Assembly (NCBI GenBank): GCA_034620365.1
Contig: JAQGEQ010000363.1
Coordinates: 744,001 to 808,000 of the forward strand
DNA: 64,000 nt
From: Pegea sp. RAD2-039
Lineage: Eukaryota > Chordata > Thaliacea > Salpida > Salpidae
Direction: 5' to 3'
The notes under the pieces are model-generated. The model saw nothing but the letters and a program-made list of their open reading frames with translations. It searched no databases and was not told where the DNA came from. The position numbers and the translations under genes were made by a program. Of the stretch, positions 12,797 to 24,391 are shown in pieces. Position 1 is the stretch's first letter, and each line of letters starts with the position of its first letter.

Positions 12797-14242
12797 TTAG
12801 CTTTATTTTTCAATCTTTTTGCTGTATATTAATCCTTGAAAAGGTTTTAAAGAACTTTGTAAGATGTATAAATTTAATTCTAATTTAGTTTAAGGAAAAA
12901 AGTAAGTTTACACTAATTTACGAAAGCTGTCACTTAAAAAATACTGCAACGCTTTGAGATTTATTTCAAAATAGTTAGACAATATTTGTTTTGTTCATTA
13001 ATTTAACTTTTAATTTTGTTTAACATATGCTTCTATAAAAACCGCTATTATAAATTAAGATGTTTAATACGTTTCAAACAATAACAAAGTTAATAAATCT
13101 AGTCCAGTGTAAGTTTTATTAATGATTTTTATAAATCTGATGAAATAAAAAACAAGTTTCAATATTAAGATTAACTGAGACATTCTGAAAAAATAGAAAA
13201 TTAGCTTGTGGTACAAAAATAGCATAATTTGTAATTAATAGATTCTAAATAAGTAATAAAATGTTGAGTTAATTAAACCTACATCATTTAGTAAAAATAT
13301 TAATAAATTTAATTATTTTAATTTTACTTATATGCTTTACTATATAGTATTTGACTATTTAAATATTTGACTATTTATGCATGTAGTATTGTGTAAACTT
13401 TTATATAACTCTGTTATAAGGGCTTTTCCCTATTAAACAATTGTATCGCAATCTTTCTACAAATACTTAGTTGTTTCAACCTTGGTTCAAGCATGCGAAT
13501 ATTACTCAGAAGGCTAGTGGTTAATCTCTCAAAGCATGAATTGGTTAAAGATTAAAATCCTATTTGTATGTTTTCTTACTAAAGTTTATTTATGTAGGCC
13601 ATAATTTTTAACGCAATAAGTTTTTTTGAGAGTTTTTTTAAATATTTTAAATAATTTGGTTGATTTTTATAAATTAACCTATATCTCATAATTTACTTGT
13701 TTTGTTTGATTTTAGTTCTTTTCGTCAATAAATGACATTAGTTAATTAATATTTTTGCTTACTATACAAGGCTTTCATAATTAAATATAAATTTATTATA
13801 CAAAATTATTTGGTGAATTACATTTGTTCTAATCACTTCAGGCTGATTAATTACTCAAAATAATCTCATTATGTTGCAACTGTTGCTTCCATAAAAGAAG
13901 AGCTTTCTTTTATTTTGTGCTTATTCAGTCTGATTCTTCAACTTTTTAAAAAGTATATTTAATAATAAAATATTCGATACTATAGCAAGTCTTACTAAAA
14001 TTGATTACTTATAAATTAAATTATAAAATATTTATTCTTAATAATTCTTATTTTTGTTGTTTTAAGTTTTAAGATTCTTTTAAAGCTTCTTTTTTTAGTT
14101 AGCTTCAGTAGGTCAAATTACATTATTATAAACTCCTAGTTATTTCTCTTTAAAAAGATGAGGCAAATATTGATTTGTCTTATACTACTTAGATCAATTA
14201 AATTATGAATATATAAAAACTTGTAAAGTTTTCTATTTTTGC
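12797..14242. other. Intergenic region upstream of riboflavin kinase
   Basis: No coding feature. A weak tRNA-like stretch near 13516-13565 was considered and rejected. The region ends in the pyrimidine-rich acceptor tract of the RFK exon. Confidence 0.45.
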
Positions 14243-14261
14243 AGAATAAACAAGTTGTTTA

Positions 14262-14723
14262 ATGAAAATGAAATCTGAAAAAATGTCAGTTTTATTGCCT
14301 CATTTTTGTAGAGGTTTAGTAGTAAAAGGTTTTGGAAGAGGAAGTAAAGAGTTAGGAATTCCCACCGCCAACTTCCCAGAATCTGTTGTTGAAGAGCTAC
14401 CTGATGATATGCCAACTGGAGTCTATTATGGATGGGCTCAAGTAGATAAAGGACAAATCCATAAAATGGTAATGAGCATTGGTTGGAATCCGTTCTATCA
14501 AAACAAGAAAAAGTCGATGGAGACTCATATTTTGAATGAGTTTGATTCTGATTTTTATAATAGTCTATTGGGTGTAATTGTTATAGGTTACATTAGAGAA
14601 GAAAAAAATTATAATTGTTTACAAGATTTGATTGATGATATCAATAATGATATTTCAATAGCTAAAGAAAAGTTAGATGAAGAAAATGCTCAAGCCTTAA
14701 AGCAACATTCCTTCTTTAAATAA
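14262..14723 (+). CDS. RFK: Riboflavin kinase (flavokinase)
   Basis: Phosphorylates riboflavin with ATP to give FMN in the cytosol, the first step to all flavin cofactors. The 153-residue frame is one exon and aligns nearly end to end with animal RFK (about 155-160 aa). It shows PHFCRG at the start, the GFGRGSKELGIPTANF segment carrying the Gly-rich nucleotide loop and the PTAN Mg/ATP motif, PTGVYYGWA, and SIGWNPFYQNKKKS. There is no FAD-synthetase domain, as usual in animals. Three in-frame ATGs lie at 14262, 14268 and 14283; the third gives the length closest to vertebrate RFK, the first is nearest the leader. A splice acceptor (TTCTATTTTTGCAG, AG at 14243-14244) sits 17 bases before the first ATG, suggesting a trans-spliced leader or a 5' UTR intron. 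Confidence 0.96.
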   Translation: MKMKSEKMSVLLPHFCRGLVVKGFGRGSKELGIPTANFPESVVEELPDDMPTGVYYGWAQVDKGQIHKMVMSIGWNPFYQNKKKSMETHILNEFDSDFYNSLLGVIVIGYIREEKNYNCLQDLIDDINNDISIAKEKLDEENAQALKQHSFFK

Positions 14724-16019
14724 GTTTGTAGTGAACTTATAAAATGATAACCTTTCTATAATTTGTTTGTGTTTGAGGTGATGAAATTATCTTTTGGTTG
14801 TTGTACTTTCTGTTTCTTTGATTTTTTCATTTAATTCTATGTTTAAAATCTTTAGTTGGTTTGATAATTTCAGTGATTTTATTAATAAATTTAGATAATA
14901 CTCAACATTTTTAATTGTGTTTATTATTTTTACTAAATTAAAATAACATTTAGTATCTAACAAATAGGTTTAAGTTTAGAGAAGTTATATTTAAACCAAT
15001 ATATAAAATGATTAAAGATTCATTAGTTTTTTATATTAAAATGTTATCTAAAATAATTATTAATCTTATAATTATTTTGTCAATCTTTATAATTTTGAAT
15101 TTTTTTATAATCTGTATATTTTCATATGATAAGTCTCTTCACAAATTTCATCTTTTTTGTGTGATTTTTTACTTTTCTTTTATTCTAATAGAACTTTCAT
15201 TTCATATGATTTAAACAAACTTATTGTTAAAATAAGTCAGTTTTCAAACTTTGTATCAACTTTAGAATTATGTACATGATGATTTTATTTCTTGATCTAC
15301 TTGTATATAGATGATTATAATTTAGTTTGGAAACTATAAATTTTTTTATAAATGGAATTTTTTTAATAACAGTATTTCTTAATAGTCAACTGTCTATCTG
15401 TCGATCAATTTTCATAAATTAGTTAAATTAAAATCCATATAGAAATTAATTTATGTCTTAGATATTTTTTTTGTTAACTAGAAAAAAAATGCTTCTAGCA
15501 AAAAATTATAATTATTTATCTAAAGAAATTTATTGTGATTTTATAAATTTTAAAAGTTGATTATTGTTACTTAATATCTTTAATGTTCAATCATTTCAAT
15601 AGAATATATTTACTATTAGTTTAAAAATTTCCAAAAATATTTAAAATAATTTTATTTAATAATTTGTTCTATGCATAAGTCTAAAAACATGTTTGTATGT
15701 TTTTATGTCCAGGGTTAGGGTTAGTTTTGTTGTTGATGTAAATGAAATAACTTCACTACTTATAAATTTCATGTTAGAACAGGTAAATATGATTTTATTT
15801 AATGAAAATAAACCATAAAAAGTTTTTACTTCATAGATATCATTTTAATATTAATTATTCTGTTCATGAAGCTTCAAATATAATTGTTTATATTTTATGA
15901 CCATAATTTAATGTACAAGTTCTCAATATTATCCGGACTTCTCTAAATTGGAATATTTTTTAATTATGAAAAAAATTGTATCAGTTTTAACCTTAAGTTT
16001 TACAAATTCTCTATGTTAT
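14724..16019. other. Intergenic region between RFK and COQ8A
   Basis: Contains the RFK 3' UTR and A+T-rich spacer. A 68-codon frame at 15008-15214 is hydrophobic but has A+T-driven composition and no family signal. Confidence 0.5.
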
Positions 16020-16050
16020 AGACAAAGAAGCAAAGTAATAAGATTTAAAG

Positions 16051-19000
16051 ATGCAACGCATAAGTGATATCTCTTGTATGATTCAAGGAGCTGCTAAAGT
16101 TGGAAAGACTTCCTTGAAACTTGTTTGTGATGATGTATGCAGTGTTATGAAGAAAAGTAGCATCACCAGTCCTTTTCTGCAGAAGATTGAAATGGTAAAT
16201 GATACTTTGAATGATTGGAAGTTTGTTACAAGTAATATTCATTTTCTTAAATCAATCTGTTTCGTAGTTGTTGCAAAATTTTTTGTAATTATTTTGAAAT
16301 CAAATTTTATTTTATGATTTTTGCATCAAAGAAATGTTGACTTTTTTTATAGGTATGTCAAACAATGCCTAAAACTAATAAACCTGCTGATACTGGCATG
16401 GAACAATCTTGCAAAGACACAAATTCATCTTCTGGTGATTCACCAACTTTCCAACCTAAACGTCAATTTTCTACATTCACAATCCAGTCTCCGAATCAAC
16501 AAATCTTTCAAACTTCCAAACGCTTCCTTCACTTTTCTGTTTCATCAAACGGACTGACAACTGAACAATTAGCTAAACTGGCCCAGCTAAAAAAGGTTCG
16601 ACAAGTTCAAACAGAATCAAGTAAAGAGGAACTTCAAAAGAGTGTGGATAAGATGCAGAAGCAGTTAAACAGTAGAGCTAAAGAGAGAAGAGTCCCATCT
16701 ACAAGAGTTGAAAGACTTGCATCTTTTGGGGGTGGGTAGATCTTTTACAAAACTCATTGTTGAGTTGACTATAGAGATTTATCTTCTAACATTTTAAATA
16801 ATTAGTTTGTTTAATTGTATATAATTTGATTGTTAATTAATTTATAAAAATTGTTTCTAAATTTGGTTGTTGTTTTTTAGGACTAGCAGCAAGTTTAGCT
16901 ATAGGAACTGTTTCTGATGCAACAAAATCTGTTCTAGGTTTTAAAAATCCAGGTTAAAAAATCATTTATAAATTCAATCAAATTACAACAACAAAAGCTG
17001 ATTGAAATTGGTTGTATACTTGTAGATATATAATTGTAAAATTGCTTTTCAGACCAATCAGAGAACCAACTTTCTCATCCTTTACTAAATGAATCAAATA
17101 TGAACAAAATTGTTGAAACTTTGTGTAAAGTTCGTGGGGCTGCTCTTAAGTTGGGACAAATGTTGAGTATTCAAGGTGACTAAGTGATAGCTCATTAATA
17201 ATTTAGATAATTTTTTTTTATGAGTTTGAATAGTTTGTTTTCTAAATTTCATTTCTGATTTGAAATTTGGTTTGTTGTAGATGAATCAGTTATTAATCCC
17301 AAGTTATTAGAAGTTTTTGATCGAGTTAGGCAGAGTGCTGACTTCATGCCTTTTAAGCAGATTGAAGTAAGTTGATATTATCGATTTGTTAAATGTTTTA
17401 TTATATTACTTAAATAGATAAATTGTTTTTTAGATCTCACAAAATTGAAACAGTTTATTTTTCACTTTTAATAATTAGTTGCTTTTTTGAACAGGGAGTT
17501 TTAATCAACGAATTTGGAAGTGAATGGAGAAGCAAGCTAAAAAGTTTTGATGAAAAACCTTTTGCAGCTGCATCAATAGGACAGGTTAAAGATACTTTGA
17601 GCAAATACAATACCACAAAATCAGCGAGGAAATATTATTTAAAAACTTTTGCTGAATGTTACAAACTTCTAAATGTCAAATTGATAAAACCCATATATAA
17701 TCACTCATTTAAAATCATTGATGTTAAAAACTCAAATATTCTCATCAAATGATATTTTCAAAATCTTTAACTTTGTTTGATGTCACAACTAATTTTCAAT
17801 TTTAAAGATTGAAATTGTTTATATTAGGTTCATCGAGCGGTTCTCCATGATGACACTGAAGTTGCGATGAAAATACAATACCCTGGCGTAGCTAACAGCA
17901 TCAACAGTGACATCGACAACCTTGTTACTCTCTTGAAGTTCTGGAACTTCTTTCCTGAACGTGAGATCAGTTGTATGATTCAACAACACCTCGATGCTTT
18001 TAATCTGTCAACTTCTGTCTCATTTATGTTTGTTTCAAAATAAATGAAACATCTTTAATATGAGAAGTAGACTGACTTGTTGGCTGAACCAAATGTTTTC
18101 TGATCTAAAATAGTAGACGTCTCTGAAGTTCTTCTGATTCATTTTTTTTCAACTTTTCAGAATTCTACATCGACAAGTTCATCGATGTCACTAGATCGGA
18201 ACTTGCCTGGGAATGTGATTATGAGAGAGAAGCAAAATACTCCGAGGAGTTTAGGTCTTTACTCTTTTCAATCTCTTTTTCTTCTAAACTGAAAATTATT
18301 TATTGAATCAGACTTCGACTAAACGATGAAGAGATTTACGGAGTCCCTAAAATCTTCAAAGATCTCTGTGGAAAGAGAGTGATCACATCTGAGCTGATTA
18401 CAGGAGTTACTATCGATAAAGTTGCTCAATTAGATCAAGACACACGCAACTATGTGAGTGACGACTTCTTTTTTCTTGAGACTTTTCTTCACTTGATTAT
18501 AATTTTAATCTTCTCAAAATTCACTCTTCTTTGCTCCTCAATTAATCAGATAATTTGGAATTTTTCAAGAAAGCGAATCAGTTGCTAAAATTCGAATTTC
18601 TATGATGACACGTCTTACTACTAATCTCAAATTCACTTTCTTAAAACTTCACGAAAACTGATTTTGACTTCAAATAATCTTCTTGTAAATAAAGGTGTAT
18701 TTGTAGGTCAGTGCGGCAATTTTGCGGTTAGTTTTGCGGGAGCTATTTGAATTCAAAACCATGCAGACTGACCCAAATTGGGCAAACTTTTTCTACAACG
18801 AAAAACAAGCCAAAGTAACTGAAATTTATTTTAACAATCCACTTAATATTTCCAAACTTCTTTGCTTCTCATTTTGTTATAATCCTAATCTTATGGATGC
18901 TGATCTTTTAGTTGTGGCTTCTCGATTTTGGGGCGACAAGAACTTATTCAGATAATTTTGTGGACTCGTACATTGAAGTTGTCAAATCTGCTGCTGATGG

Positions 19001-19477
19001 TGACCGCGAGAAGGTTCTTGACCTTTCGATTACATTAGGTTTTCTCACTGGGTTAGAACCTCAGGTAAATCTGTTTTCATCGATTTTTTCAGTGTAATCA
19101 AAACTATTTATTTATTTTAAAGTTAACTTTTAAATGAAAGTTTTCAATCTTAAAAATACGATCTTTAAACGTAAATATTATCAAATGTGATTCAGGTGAT
19201 GAAAGATGCACATGTAGATGCTATCATGATTCTTGGAGAGCCTTTCGCTACAGAAGGAACATTCGATTTCAAACAACAGAGCACTTCAAATAGAATCATG
19301 AAAATTGTACCGACTTTCCTCAAACATAGATTAACTCCTCCTCCAGAAGAATCATATTCTTTACACCGAAAACTATCAGGAGCTTTTTTGATTAGCACCA
19401 AGTTGAAGGCAGAGTACGCTTGTAAAGCCATGTTTGATGATGTATATCAAAACTATCACAACAAATGCACCACATAG
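16051..19477 (+). CDS. COQ8A: COQ8A/ADCK3-type atypical kinase of ubiquinone synthesis
   Basis: An ABC1/UbiB-family atypical kinase-like ATPase of the mitochondrial inner membrane that supports the coenzyme Q complex. Twelve exons: 16051-16194, 16353-16731, 16881-16952, 17053-17175, 17281-17366, 17495-17584, 17828-17960, 18161-18254, 18312-18453, 18707-18814, 18912-19064, 19196-19477. They join in phase to 601 aa (human COQ8A 647). Hallmarks: [15 protein letters not shown] before a hydrophobic stretch; KxGQ motif at residues 231-234; the Ala-rich AAAS loop at 292-295 in place of a P-loop; VAMK lysine at 313; catalytic QTDPNWANF near 441-449; DFG at 462-464; and a conserved C-terminal [17 protein letters not shown]. 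The N-terminal ~170 residues are divergent. An acceptor (AG 16020-16021) lies 29 bases before the ATG. A candidate poly(A) signal AATAAA is at 19615-19620. Confidence 0.96.
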
Positions 19478-19620
19478 ACAACATTTGAAGATTTTATTCC
19501 TGAAATTTAGCTGTTTTTCTGATTTTATTTTTAGTTTGGTGATTGGTACAACATTATTTTTCTTCAGTTTCTTATTTATTTATCCACTAATAAGTTTTAT
19601 GAAGACATGGAACGAATAAA

Positions 19621-20274
19621 AGTACCTCTCAAACAGACTACTGTCTGTTGCAATGCCGAAAAAAAGTTTCTTATTTACGAACAAATAGTTGCGTTAAATT
19701 AAATAAAGTATTTACTAAAAGAAAACCTACTTCCAATTCATCAACCTGTATATAGGCCGTTTACATTAGATACCAACATTATACTTGAACTAATTAATAG
19801 TATTTTGACTAATCATGTATTACGATAGCTAATAGGTCCGTCTAATCGGTTGAGTGTTATTAGTAGCAGACATAGGAAAACTGATGCTTAGTATATAAGG
19901 AAGCTTACAACTGAACAAGTTGTTTATTGTGTCAATTGACTTAGCAAGCAAACCTTATTGTGCTGCTCTAAAATTCATATTTTTGTCTGACGTAGGTTAA
20001 AAAAAACAGTTCCTTAATCGAAGTTAGCATTATAAACTTTCATCACCTTTAAGTTACCATCGGAAAATAACTATAAATAGTTGCAAATTGCTGAATCATT
20101 AAATTTGAAGAAATTAGTAAGATTTTATTTCTAATTAATTAATTTGAATACTATCTTAAGATTATTGAATATAATCTCAAAAGAAATATATTGATGTTGC
20201 TAACTTATTAGAAAAAATATTAAATATTCATGACATACTCACTATACTAAAAAATACGAATCAATAATAGAATA
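19621..20274. other. Spacer, no gene seen
   Basis: A+T-rich sequence between the COQ8A 3' end and a LINE fragment. No supported feature. Confidence 0.5.
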
Positions 20275-20805
20275 TTTTTATTTATTTCAATAAATGCGAA
20301 GGGGGGTACCTGAAGAGAGCACCTCTCGCTAACACATTCTCACAATTAACATATATTTAGTCAAAAATATAGAAAGTAAAAGATGTAATACATGGTATTT
20401 CGATAGCACTCAAAGCATATAACAGTGAACAATTACATGGAATGTTAATAATATAAAAAAGAGAAAAAAAATCACAGTTTAGAAATGACAATGCTGGCAA
20501 TATTATAACGGTTCAACTTCTTTTTAAACAACACGAGCGAATTCGACATTGCAATGTCTGATGGCAGCTGGTTCCATGTACTAATTGTGCGGTATGAGAA
20601 AAAATTTGCTCTGACCAATGTACCAGGCGATATAGGCTTATTAAGATGTAATGTGTGTCGTCTGAGCTGATATAACTTGAGGGAAGGACTAATGGAAAAC
20701 AAATCATCAAACTGAAGGTGAATTAAATTGTGGATAATTTTAAAAATAAGAATTAAGTCGAATATGAACTTTTGTAGGATTAAAAAATTTAATAGATTCA
20801 AAATG
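20275..20805 (-). mobile_element. 5'-truncated non-LTR retrotransposon (LINE), copy 2
   Basis: The - strand holds an uninterrupted 109-codon end of a reverse transcriptase frame (20801 to 20472). It has the typical C-terminal signature of CR1/jockey-type LINEs: LILIFKIIHNLIHL, then RRHTLHLNKP, NFFSYRTISTWNQLP and LVLFKKKLNRY. A ~200-base 3' UTR follows, ending at the same tail as the other copies. It is clearly related to copy 1 at 11140-11860. The retained frame suggests a fairly recent insertion, but the copy is too truncated to move by itself. Confidence 0.85.
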
Positions 20806-22749
20806 AAAGTAATTAAAAAAATAATATAAAGTTCATTTGAAATTAATTAGTTTAATTCGAAAAGCTTTGTACAAACCTAAGGACGACTCAATAAATGGTT
20901 TAAAGAACTTATTACGTCAAAGAGGAAGTCATTTTTACTTTTTTAAACCTTTTCTCAGAAAAATCTTAAAACATTTTAATGCAACTGCTTCTTTGGATAG
21001 AAAGAGGTGGGTGTAAATTCAAAACTGATAAAACTATACATTTACAAAACTTTCCGATGGTCACCAAATATTAATTATCATTAAAACAAAATGTATATTT
21101 AAGATTACAACAAAACTGAAAGAAAAGTTTCAAAAAAATGCATGATGTACAAGCTGATGCAAAATTTTTAGTTCCTCTAAAACCAAAAGTTTCTGTAAAA
21201 AGGAAAAACTATCATCAAGTACGAACATAAAACCATTTATGGCCTTTTTGCACAACTTTTGCATCTATAAAGAGCTTGATGTTTGTAAGCAAAAGCCTTT
21301 TTGAATTACTAAATATCAGTATTAATTAAACTATGTGGAAAGTGTGTTACTTCCTCTTTTTAAAAGAAACGGTTGATAAATAGACAAACATGGTTAATTT
21401 GAACTTCAGAAATAGTAAAAACGTTGCTAAAATTTGACAAATTTAATAAAAATCTTGCTCTATAATTAAGTGGCGATTTGCATGATTTTACTAGATAGAT
21501 TATAACTTAATCAAAATGGTTTGGTACCAAACTTTTTTACTAATCTATCAATATTTTATTCATTTCAGCCACCAAATAACATCAGATGAAAGACAAAAGA
21601 AACATTATTCAGTTTTTATGCTAATATTCTATTATTATTAATTTTATTCATGCTGACGTAGTGCTGAAACTGTTTTAATCAAGTTAAGATGCTAATAAAG
21701 CTAGAGTTTTTCGCAAAGTATTTCTAAAAATTAATCAGATCTAAACATAAATTTTTAAATGAAAAATATTTGTAAATAAACTCATAGTAGTTGCTCATTA
21801 ATTTTGTAAAAGATAGTAAACTACTCAGTAAAATCTTTATGAAAAAGCTTTTGAGTTAATTTTATATCTTTATTTTGGTAGTAAGTCTTTTATCAAAAAA
21901 TGGAAAATATTTAAGCTTATCGTCTTTGGTGCATTCCCTTATTAGACAATTGTAATAAAAATATATTTTCCAATAAGCAACATTTTATATACATTTTTCA
22001 TGTATCTTATTTTAGAACTATTATAAGCAACTTTCACGGCTAATATATTAATAAATTATTTTAATTACAAATACCTAAATTAGAAAAGATCTTTCTTGAC
22101 CTTTAAATGTTTGTTGGAAATGTACACTAATCACTTTTATCAATAAATAATATTATAAAAAGGTATGAATGGTAACTAATTCAATATTGGGTTATTTTTG
22201 TTTATATAAAAGATTACAAGTTATTTAGTAGGTTTCGAATAGCTATAGATTTATTCTATAAATGTTACTTGATCAATTAAGGACTTTTATTCATTTTAAA
22301 TAAATTTGGATCTTATATTTTTATCAAATTGTATTTTAATTTTAAGTTGATTTTTGATAGAATTATGATTTGCTCATTATTTAAGATTTCAGATAAAATG
22401 TATCAATATTCAATCTTTTAAATATTAAGAATAAACTAGATATATGTTTTTAATTACTTATTTATTTAATTGAAGTAATTGTTCAATTGAAGTTACAAAA
22501 CTATTGCTCATTTATTTATTTTATTAGTATAATATGTCTTATAAACAGTTTTTTTTATAGTTCTTCTTTTTTATCTTTTACAAACTGATACATTTAATGT
22601 TTTAAATCAATTGTCATAAAAGTAATTTCAAAACAATATCTTTTTCATATCAAGATTTATTTAACTATTTTTAAATATTTACTTAATTAAAAATTATATC
22701 TTTAGAACCAATGAATGTCTTTAATCATAATTTTTTATTTTTATTTTAC
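20806..22749. other. Intergenic, nothing recognised
   Basis: Long A+T-rich stretch with no open frame or repeat copy identified. It ends in the acceptor tract (TTTTATTTTACAG) of the TMEM203 exon. Confidence 0.5.
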
Positions 22750-22775
22750 AGTTATGATCAATATTTTAAAGGATA

Positions 22776-23420
22776 ATGTTGACAGATTTAGTTAAAATAA
22801 CTGGACTTTCAATTTTTGAAATATTGATGCAAACTTTAGCTTTAATTTGTTTCTTATTCACTTTATCTTTAAAAATTGAAAATATTGTTGACTTAAGCTG
22901 GTGGAAAGTATTTTCTCCTTTATTCATCACTGATGCCTTGACAGTTTATTTCAGTTTTATTGTATTTATTCGTTCTTATCATAGCACTTCTATTAAGAAA
23001 GATGCTTATAAACGAGGGGTATGGAATTTGATAACGCTTGCCCTGCTTTCCACATTTGAAGTTAGAAGATTTATTTTATCTTATTTTAAATCTCCAGCAA
23101 TTTCATTTACTTTAAATTAGTAGTTGAATCATTTTTTAAACATTAATTATTTGCAAAAAATGTTTGATTTTGTTATTTGACATTTAGAACTGATAATTTG
23201 TTTAAGCATTTAAACAAATCATTTGTTTTAATTAAACTATTTATCAAATACTGATGATGATTAGTTTTGAAAAATCAAATAATTAAAAAATATTTATTTT
23301 TTTTAGCTGCTTCTTTGTTACAACCTACATGACTCTAAGAAGCCTCGTCTACTTTTGGTTCTCTCCCCTTTCCTTGTTGCTTGGATCTTTTTATTTTTAA
23401 GAATGTGCAAAATTGAATAA
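22776..23420 (+). CDS. TMEM203: TMEM203, ER four-helix membrane protein
   Basis: A small endoplasmic-reticulum membrane protein linked in vertebrates to calcium handling and STING signalling. Exon 1 is 22776-23060 (95 codons). The donor is GAA|GTTAGA, and exon 2 starts after TTTTTTTTAG at 23307 and ends in TAA at 23420, giving 132 aa (human 136). Diagnostic are SWWKVFSPLFITDALTVYF in the first half and, across the junction, STFE|LLLCYNLHDSKK matching the vertebrate FEMLLCQKL region. Reading straight through the donor gives an unrelated short tail, so splicing is required. Four hydrophobic segments are visible. The acceptor AG at 22750-22751 lies 24 bases before the ATG. An upstream ATG at 22754 opens a 13-codon frame overlapping the true start. 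Confidence 0.9.
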
Positions 23421-23754
23421 TGGAAGATGAAACTGACAAAACACTCCATCTAGACCAAAGCTTTGTAAAAGCACATTTTTTAAATTCAGTCTTATCTACC
23501 TGCAAACTGTCAGAGATACTTTATACCAACAAGGACTTTGATATTAAAAGATGCACATTTAATATCATTTGAAAGAACAAGATTATCAGTGGATTTAAAA
23601 ATAATCCTAACAAACAGTTATTTTTTATTTTTGTTGTTGTTAATTTGACGTTTTTACTTATTTTTGTTAATCAATTATTATAAATAAAAGCTTATTTGAC
23701 AAAAAAGTTTTAGTTTTTGTAGTTTTTTCGTTTATTTAAATAATTTTTTTTCAA

Positions 23755-24391
23755 ATGGATCAACTTATTCTCGATCCTAAGTTCCGAAGACTTACTGCTG
23801 TGTTCTTTGGGATAGCAGCAACTGGAACTGCAATTCTAAATCATTTGTACAATCAATCTTCAAGTTAGTAAAAATCAAAGTTTAATCTTTCAAGTTGCTG
23901 ATGCTTTTATATTTTAGAGGAACATAATAACGCAGAATATAGTCAAAATGCGTTTCTACTTTTAAAAGAAGATAAAAAAGCTGTACAGCTGCTAGGGGGG
24001 GAACCTGTAAAGTTAAAAATGTTGGATCTTGCAGATGTGGAGGTTACACCCCTGAAAGCTAAAGTGATCTTCTTCCTGATCCATAATTAGTGAATTTAAT
24101 CTCATTTTTTCTTAAAGATTAAACTGCGAGTTAAAGGAAATACAAGAAGTGGACATTTATACACGATGTCAAGCAGAGAAGATGAAACAAAGTTGGTTGC
24201 TGAAAATTTCATTGATTTTATTTTCTTGTAAAAATCGAAACTAATGATCAATCCACAGAAACTGGCAGCTTCAGTACGCGATAATGAGAGTAGAAACAAG
24301 AATAAAGTCCTGGAACTATTGGCTATTCCCTGAAGAAGGATTAGACAGCAAAGACACAATTGAAGATCTCCATCTAGGTCCGACGGCTTGA
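23755..24391 (+). CDS. COA1: Cytochrome c oxidase assembly factor COA1 homologue
   Basis: A mitochondrial inner-membrane assembly factor for respiratory complexes I and IV, of the COA1/TIM21 fold. Exons 23755-23863, 23918-24063, 24118-24191 and 24259-24391 join in phase to 153 aa (human 146). A single membrane helix lies near residues 12-32 (AVFFGIAATGTAIL). The C-terminal domain has the family pattern: KLRVKGNTRSGHLYTMSS followed by NWQLQYAIMRVETR. The first and third introns are short (54 and 67 bases). The stop TGA at 24389-24391 lies inside the last exon of TADA1 on the other strand. The acceptor TTTTTGTAG (AG 23721-23722) is 32 bases before the ATG, and the TMEM203 poly(A) signal AATAAA (23683-23688) is only ~65 bases upstream, an operon-like spacing. 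Confidence 0.82.

Noticed and set aside
13516-13565. tRNA-like stretch (GGCTAGTGGTTAA and GATTAAAATCC)
   Set aside because: The B box matches at only 8 of 11 positions and no cloverleaf stems could be drawn.
15711-15723. Two TTAGGG units (GGGTTAGGGTTAG)
   Set aside because: Only two units in an intergenic region; too short for an interstitial telomere array.
19192-19431. 79-codon - strand frame
   Set aside because: Antisense shadow of the last COQ8A exon.
23061-23120. TMEM203 read through to a stop at 23118-23120
   Set aside because: It would lose the last conserved third of the protein; the spliced second exon at 23307 matches the family.
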